Source: Deltaproteobacteria bacterium
GTDB taxonomy: Bacteria; Myxococcota_A; Polyangia; Palsa-1104; JAEUJZ01
DNA length: 9,141 bases
Assembly (NCBI GenBank): GCA_017990795.1
Contig: JAGNNG010000045.1
Span: 1-9,141 of the forward strand
Direction: 5' to 3'
Shown in pieces: positions 5,153 through 9,141 of this stretch. The notes beneath the pieces are model-generated. The model saw only the letters and a program-made list of their open reading frames with translations, had not been told where the DNA came from and searched no databases. Numbering within the stretch: the first letter of the stretch is position 1; each line of letters opens with the position of its first letter. The position numbers and the translations under genes were made by a program.

Positions 5153-6715
5153 ATGCAAGATCGCCGCTGCCCACACTGCCATACCGCGCTTACCGGTCCT
5201 GGCAGGTTCTGTGGGATGTGCGGACGAGCGGTCCCGGCAGGGATCATGTCCCCAGTCCCGGACGCAGCGGAGACCCAAGAGCCGGCACAGACCAAACCGC
5301 TCCGTGTGCGGAGCAGCGCAAAAACGGAAAGTAGCTCCAGACCGGCGCTTGGTCACGGCGGCGTTGTCAATGAACTGGCGCTTGCCGTCAGTACCTTGGA
5401 CGCCACGCCCCCACGCGGTAGCAACAGCACTGGCAGTTTCCATCCCGAGTCCGACCCAGCTGAAGCGACTCCTTTTGGCTCTAGCCAACACCAGTTGCGG
5501 GCCGAAGCGCCGGGACACCGCGTCTACACCTCGCCGCTGGGATATACCCTGCCGCAGCCCGAGACGGCACGATCCCGCCCGCACACAACTACACCGGAAC
5601 AGCCGAGCGAGTCATCGACCCACGCCAGTCCGGTTGCAGCCAGTACACCGGCTCGCCTCAGTTCCCAGCGCGAAGAAGAAACTCGGCGCATCGCCACCAC
5701 GCCACCAGGGACACCGGAGCGCAGCCCTCGCCAGCACTCGTCAGAGGGCCGCGCAGGCCGTAAGCATCGCTCCGTCGAAGCGATAGTCGAATCGGATCGC
5801 CGCGGCTCGCGCGGGCCTGCCACACCGACGCCCACAGCGCAGCTCCGCCGACGAACTCAGGCCCGTGACAGGAACGCGCCATCCCCGGTTGTCAGCGAGG
5901 CAACCCACTACATCCCCAAGTCTCGACGCAGTGGCAGGCTTGTAGCGTCCCTGCTGCGCGCGGTCTTGTGGTCGCTGCTCTGGCTAGGCGTCGGCGGAGC
6001 TGTCGCATTTACCGTCGTCCTCCTCTTGCGCCGCCCCCAAGCTCCAGCTGCAATTCCTGCGACTACGGCTCAAATCCCCAGTGCTCCGTCGCGCCCCGGA
6101 GTCTCCGCTGCCGGCACAACCACGGCTGCACCCAAGCCCACAGCGCCACCACAACAAGGCTCACGCCCAGCTTCAGGTCAGCAGGCAGCTGGCCCCGTAA
6201 CTACCGGTGCCGCCCCGACAGCCTCAGAGCCCCTGACTCGCGATCTAGTGGTCAACATTCCCGTCAAAGCCGAGACTGGGGACGCCAAGTCTCTACCGGC
6301 CATCCCAGCGGCACTGGCAGCCTCTGGCGCAGCCCAGGAACAACAGGTCGTGCTCTCCGCGCAGCAGCAGGCTGCCGTCCAGCAAAACCTATCCAACATC
6401 GAATTTGTCGTCTCAGAGCGTAGTGCCCAGGTGCGCGCTTGCTACCAGCGCATCTTGCAGGCCATGCCAACGCCGCCCAGCGGTCGCGTCACGGTATCCC
6501 TAACCCTGACCGACGAAGGTCGCGCTGAAGCCATCGAGATCTTAGAAAACACGCTGGACAGTCCACCGCTGGCCGCCTGTCTGTCGCAGCGGCTCTCCGA
6601 GTGGTCCTTTCCACGCCCCGTGCTCCCGCCGGGCACACCGCGCACGTATCGCTTCCCGTTTGTTTTTGTACCTGCGCCCGAAGGTGCCTCGGGTCGCGGC
6701 GGGTTACGACGCTGA
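5153..6715 (+). CDS. GltJ/AgmX-like trans-envelope protein: zinc ribbon, TM helix, AgmX/PglI tail
   Basis: The 520-residue protein starts with a short zinc ribbon, CPHC and CGMC at residues 6-9 and 20-23. A long Ser/Pro/Thr/Arg-rich, probably disordered region runs to about 260. One transmembrane helix spans about 263-291, preceded by basic residues, so the N-terminus should be cytoplasmic. A second Pro/Ala/Thr-rich region should cross the periplasm. Residues 413-507 match the AgmX/PglI C-terminal domain (TonB-C-like): VRACYQ, GRVTVSLTLTDEGRAEA, STL-like NTLDSPPLAACL, EWSFPRP and a final YRFPFVFV, with C430 and C476 at the conserved cysteine positions. In Myxococcus the GltJ/AgmX protein links the inner-membrane gliding motor to the outside and uses a cytoplasmic zinc finger and GYF domain to bind regulators. 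No GYF domain is seen here. The ATG at 5153 is preferred because upstream TTG (5081) and ATG (5087) starts only add a poorly conserved-looking stretch. The exact role is inferred. Confidence 0.85.
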   Translation: MQDRRCPHCHTALTGPGRFCGMCGRAVPAGIMSPVPDAAETQEPAQTKPLRVRSSAKTESSSRPALGHGGVVNELALAVSTLDATPPRGSNSTGSFHPESDPAEATPFGSSQHQLRAEAPGHRVYTSPLGYTLPQPETARSRPHTTTPEQPSESSTHASPVAASTPARLSSQREEETRRIATTPPGTPERSPRQHSSEGRAGRKHRSVEAIVESDRRGSRGPATPTPTAQLRRRTQARDRNAPSPVVSEATHYIPKSRRSGRLVASLLRAVLWSLLWLGVGGAVAFTVVLLLRRPQAPAAIPATTAQIPSAPSRPGVSAAGTTTAAPKPTAPPQQGSRPASGQQAAGPVTTGAAPTASEPLTRDLVVNIPVKAETGDAKSLPAIPAALAASGAAQEQQVVLSAQQQAAVQQNLSNIEFVVSERSAQVRACYQRILQAMPTPPSGRVTVSLTLTDEGRAEAIEILENTLDSPPLAACLSQRLSEWSFPRPVLPPGTPRTYRFPFVFVPAPEGASGRGGLRR

Positions 6716-6743
6716 GACAAAAACCACAATTCCTACATTTAGT

Positions 6744-6760
6744 CCCGCCGACTCAGCGGG
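6744..6760 (+). terminator. Short hairpin after the AgmX-tail gene, weak
   Basis: CCCGC at 6744-6748 pairs with GCGGG at 6756-6760 around a 7-base loop. CTTGTGTT follows, which is only partly T-rich. It lies in the 67-base gap before the next gene, so it may only reduce read-through. The receiver gene could still be co-transcribed. Confidence 0.25.
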
Positions 6761-6782
6761 CTTGTGTTAAGTAGGGGCCGCG

Positions 6783-7871
6783 ATGGAGGAAGCGTTTCGC
6801 ACATCCACAGGGCCAAACCAGTCCGTGCTGCTTGTTAGCAGCGACATCGCGCTTGTGGCGCTGCTGGAGCAGGCGCTGCCCACGGTGCTCCTCCAAGCCC
6901 GCTCGGCTGCGGAGGCGCAGTCTTTTTTTGGCTCAGTCACCGACAAGAATCGTCCTCGCATCGCGCTGGTGATGGTCGATCTGGACTCGCTGCCGAGCCC
7001 ATCTGGAATTGAGCTGCTGTCGGCGCTGCACCAGGAACATCCGCGCCTGCCACTGCTCGCGCTGCTGACGCTGCCCAGCTATGACTTGGCGGTGTTGACG
7101 ATGCGCAGCGGCGCCAGCGACATGATCCTAAAAGGCACCGAGCTACTGCCGCAGCTTGAGCTACGCATCCCATCGCTGCTGCAAAAAGCCCAAGCCGAGA
7201 GCGACGACGGACTGCTGCTGCATGAGACTGGGCGACTGGCCGAGGAGCTTCTGTATAAGCTGACGGACACCGCCCGCCGCGTCGGTGAGCTGCGCGCGCT
7301 GCTGAGTCATCAAGCCGGCTCGCCGCTGCCGCCCGAAGAAGAGACCTGCCGCGTGCTCCTGGTCGAAGAAGATGAGTGGCTGACCAAAGCGCTGCCGCCG
7401 CTACTCGCAAATACGTTCAAGCTGACGACGGTGGTTAGCGGAGGCGCGGCGCTCGATCAGATCTCCGAGCGGCAGTTTGATCTGGCGCTGGTCAAAGAGA
7501 ACCTGCCCGATCTGCCCGGACGCATGGTCGCACGCACACTGTCCGCGCAAGCGCCCGAGACGCTGGTGTTGATGTTTACGCCGCCTCTACAAAAACGCCC
7601 CGGACGCCTGGATCGTATCGAAGCCGGACGCTTTTTGGCGCTGATGAATGACTTCTTGGCACCGTCGCAGATTGCCGATCGACTGGGCGAGATGTACCAA
7701 GCCCAGCTGGCACGCCGTCGCGAACGTCGCTATTTGGCAGAGTTTCGCGCCGAAAACTACGACCTGCTGCGCCGCTTTGCCGAGTTGCGACGCCGACTCC
7801 GCGATAGCGATATCGACACCTCGCGCCCAAGTCCGTCCAGCACTTCGCCCAGCGGCAGGCCACGCCTCTAG
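6783..7871 (+). CDS. Tandem degenerate response-regulator receiver protein (362 aa)
   Basis: Two CheY-like receiver domains span about 14-135 and 189-302. In domain 1 the phosphoacceptor position is kept (VMVD, D66), as are the switch Thr (T96) and conserved Lys (K117), but the acidic pair is replaced by S19-S20 (only D21 remains). In domain 2 the acidic residues are present (VEED, E195-D197) and T266 is kept, but the phosphoacceptor Asp is Lys (LALVKENLP, K238) and the conserved Lys position aligns with D290. The linker (about 136-188) is partly helical and charged. The C-terminus (about 304-342) is a strongly basic, arginine-rich helix, perhaps a coiled coil or nucleic-acid or partner contact, ending in a Ser/Pro tail. 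No DNA-binding, GGDEF or other output domain is present. AGGGG (6773-6777) lies five bases before the ATG. A non-phosphorylated or partner-switched signalling adaptor is likely. It sits next to the AgmX-tail gene. Confidence 0.85.
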   Translation: MEEAFRTSTGPNQSVLLVSSDIALVALLEQALPTVLLQARSAAEAQSFFGSVTDKNRPRIALVMVDLDSLPSPSGIELLSALHQEHPRLPLLALLTLPSYDLAVLTMRSGASDMILKGTELLPQLELRIPSLLQKAQAESDDGLLLHETGRLAEELLYKLTDTARRVGELRALLSHQAGSPLPPEEETCRVLLVEEDEWLTKALPPLLANTFKLTTVVSGGAALDQISERQFDLALVKENLPDLPGRMVARTLSAQAPETLVLMFTPPLQKRPGRLDRIEAGRFLALMNDFLAPSQIADRLGEMYQAQLARRRERRYLAEFRAENYDLLRRFAELRRRLRDSDIDTSRPSPSSTSPSGRPRL

Positions 7872-7902
7872 TCAGCTGGCTCTAGCTGTAGACGTCAGGT
7901 CT

Positions 7903-7946
7903 GCACACCGACTGGCCAGACTTGCCGGTGCGCTCTTGGTTTTTTT
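7903..7946 (+). terminator. Probable intrinsic terminator after the receiver gene
   Basis: GCACACCG at 7903-7910 pairs with CGGTGCGC at 7926-7933 in seven of eight positions, and the loop contains the small palindrome CTGGCCAG (7912-7919). A run of seven T lies at 7940-7946, six bases beyond the stem. The gap before the T-run makes it imperfect, but the order of stem then T-run on the + strand fits a terminator separating the receiver gene from the dehydrogenase gene. Confidence 0.45.
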
Positions 7947-8017
7947 ACAGGTTTGCGCAAATCCGCCCCGGCAGCTCCCTTACACTGGAGCCACCGCCCC
8001 GCGCGAAGGAGAGCCCG

Positions 8018-9141
8018 ATGAACTTTGCGATCTCAGCAGAGCTGCAGGACTTGCTTAGCCGCATTGAAGCGCTGATGCAGACTGTGGTGTACCCACTGGA
8101 GCCAGCGTTTCTAAGTACCCGGTTCTCGCTGCTGGCACCGCAGCTGCAGGCCGCCCGAGCGCGCATCAAAGAAGCTGGGCTGTGGGCCCCCCAAGTTCCC
8201 GCCGAGCTAGGCGGCATGGGCCTGTCGCTGCTGGAGCACGGCCTGGTCAGCGAAGCGCTGGGCAAAAGCCCGCTGGGGCACTACATCTTCGGTTGCCAAG
8301 CGCCCGACGCTGGCAACATCGAAGTGCTGCACAAATATGGAACCCCGGAGCAGATCAACCGCTTCCTGCTGCCGCTGTGCCGAGGCGAAATTCGCAGCTG
8401 CTTCGCCATGACCGAGCCCGACTCACCGGGCAGCAATCCCACCCAGCTGCACACCCGCGCGGTCCGCACCGGCGACGAGTTCGTCCTCGACGGTCGCAAG
8501 TGGTTTACCACTGCCGCTGATGGTGCGGCATTTGCCGTCGTGATGGCCGTCACCAATCCAGAGGCTGCCGCGCACCAGCGAGCCAGTATGCTGCTGGTCC
8601 CAACAAATACGCCGGGCTTTGAGCTGGTCCGCAACATCTCGATCATGGGCGACGCCAACGACGGCTTTGCCAGCCACGCCGAGATCAAGCTGAGCGGCTG
8701 TCGAGTCCCCGCCACCAATCTGCTTGGACCGCAGGGCGCAGGCTTTTTGATTGCGCAAGAGCGGCTCGGCCCCGGTCGCATTCACCACTGCATGCGCTGG
8801 CTGGGCATCTGCGCTCGCTCCTTTGACCTTTTGTGTCAGCGTGCGCTGTCGCGCAAGATCGACGCCACCGAGACGCTGGCCGACAAGCAGCTGGTGCAGG
8901 CCATGATCGCCGAGTCGCGCGCCGAGATCGACGCAGCCCGCCTGCTGGTACTACAGACCGCTTGGCGCATCGATCAGGCTGGTCACGAGGGTCATACTCC
9001 GTCGAAATCGGCTAGCGGCCACGGCAAGGCACACGCTGGCGCTTCAGGCTTTGCGGCAGCGCAGGAAGATGTGTCGCTGATCAAATTCCACGTCGCTGGC
9101 GTCATGCAGCGAGTCGTAGATCGCGCCGTCCAGGTACACGG
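8018..9141 (+). CDS. ACAD10/11-type acyl-CoA dehydrogenase, 3' end beyond the window
   Basis: The frame is open from the ATG at 8018 to the window end (374 complete codons). AAGGAG at 8006-8011, six bases before the ATG, is a strong ribosome binding site. The protein is a flavoenzyme that oxidises acyl-CoA thioesters at the alpha-beta bond in fatty acid or related carboxylate breakdown. Evidence, in order: an N-terminal helical domain with PAELGGMGLS (61-70); the FAD/substrate loop CFAMTEPD (128-135); a mid-domain beta segment with LDGRKWFTT (157-165); and ERLGPGRIHHCMR (248-260), the hallmark of the ACAD10/11 branch. The C-terminal helical domain continues through VDRAVQVH at the window edge, so the rest of the active site is not visible. 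Unusually, residues 323-349 form a His/Gly/Ser/Ala-rich insert between AWRIDQAG and EDVSLIK, where relatives have only about a dozen residues. The substrate is unknown. Confidence 0.9.
   Translation, partial: MNFAISAELQDLLSRIEALMQTVVYPLEPAFLSTRFSLLAPQLQAARARIKEAGLWAPQVPAELGGMGLSLLEHGLVSEALGKSPLGHYIFGCQAPDAGNIEVLHKYGTPEQINRFLLPLCRGEIRSCFAMTEPDSPGSNPTQLHTRAVRTGDEFVLDGRKWFTTAADGAAFAVVMAVTNPEAAAHQRASMLLVPTNTPGFELVRNISIMGDANDGFASHAEIKLSGCRVPATNLLGPQGAGFLIAQERLGPGRIHHCMRWLGICARSFDLLCQRALSRKIDATETLADKQLVQAMIAESRAEIDAARLLVLQTAWRIDQAGHEGHTPSKSASGHGKAHAGASGFAAAQEDVSLIKFHVAGVMQRVVDRAVQVH

Noticed and set aside
5211..5786. Plus-strand open frame of 191 residues in another frame of the AgmX-tail gene
   Set aside because: It lies over the low-complexity Pro/Ser/Arg linker, where high-GC sequence leaves other frames open by chance. 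No ribosome binding site or motif is seen.
6924..6930. Run of seven T in the receiver gene as a programmed frameshift site
   Set aside because: The frame continues normally through both receiver domains and no truncated or alternative product of interest is seen.
8281..8781. Minus-strand open frame of 166 residues
   Set aside because: It is antisense to clear acyl-CoA dehydrogenase signatures and shows no domain of its own.

Overview
The window looks like a chromosomal segment of a high-GC, Gram-negative, predatory or social deltaproteobacterial-type organism, most likely Myxococcota. The best single clue is the protein at 5153-6715, whose C-terminal domain matches the AgmX/PglI (GltJ-type, TonB-C-like) tail that is characteristic of myxobacteria. 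A signal-peptide beta-barrel protein ending in an aromatic residue shows that an outer membrane is present. No RNA gene, transposon, phage gene or CRISPR array is visible. Species cannot be named from this sequence.

Layout. Positions 1-255 hold a possible C-terminal tail of an upstream membrane protein (stop at 41-43), two strong inverted repeats, a short palindrome, a sigma70-like promoter and a good ribosome binding site. Next on the + strand come a 715-residue exported and membrane-anchored protein of unknown function (256-2403) and a NadR-type P-loop nucleotide-binding protein (2469-3092), which has its own promoter and may be translated from a leaderless message. A convergent intergenic region (3093-3325) carries a C-rich, G-poor stretch and a long hairpin. 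It separates these genes from a minus-strand outer membrane protein (5005-3326) with a CsgG/LpoB-like N-terminal domain. A divergent promoter region (5006-5152) follows. Then come three + strand genes: the zinc-ribbon/TM/AgmX-tail protein (5153-6715), a tandem degenerate receiver protein (6783-7871) and, after a probable terminator, an ACAD10/11-type acyl-CoA dehydrogenase cut by the window end (8018-9141+).

How the genes relate. Four of the six main products belong to the envelope or to signalling: an exported membrane-anchored protein, an outer-membrane barrel, a trans-envelope protein of the gliding/TonB-like class, and a non-canonical receiver protein. The last two are adjacent and co-directional, 67 bases apart. 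A shared role in a motility, polarity or trans-envelope apparatus is a reasonable hypothesis, but nothing in the sequence proves it. The acyl-CoA dehydrogenase has its own ribosome binding site, lies behind a terminator-like hairpin and appears unrelated. The most interesting points are the complementary loss of phosphorylation residues in the two receiver domains, the GltJ-like architecture that lacks a recognisable GYF domain, the low-complexity insert in the acyl-CoA dehydrogenase, and two likely leaderless genes.
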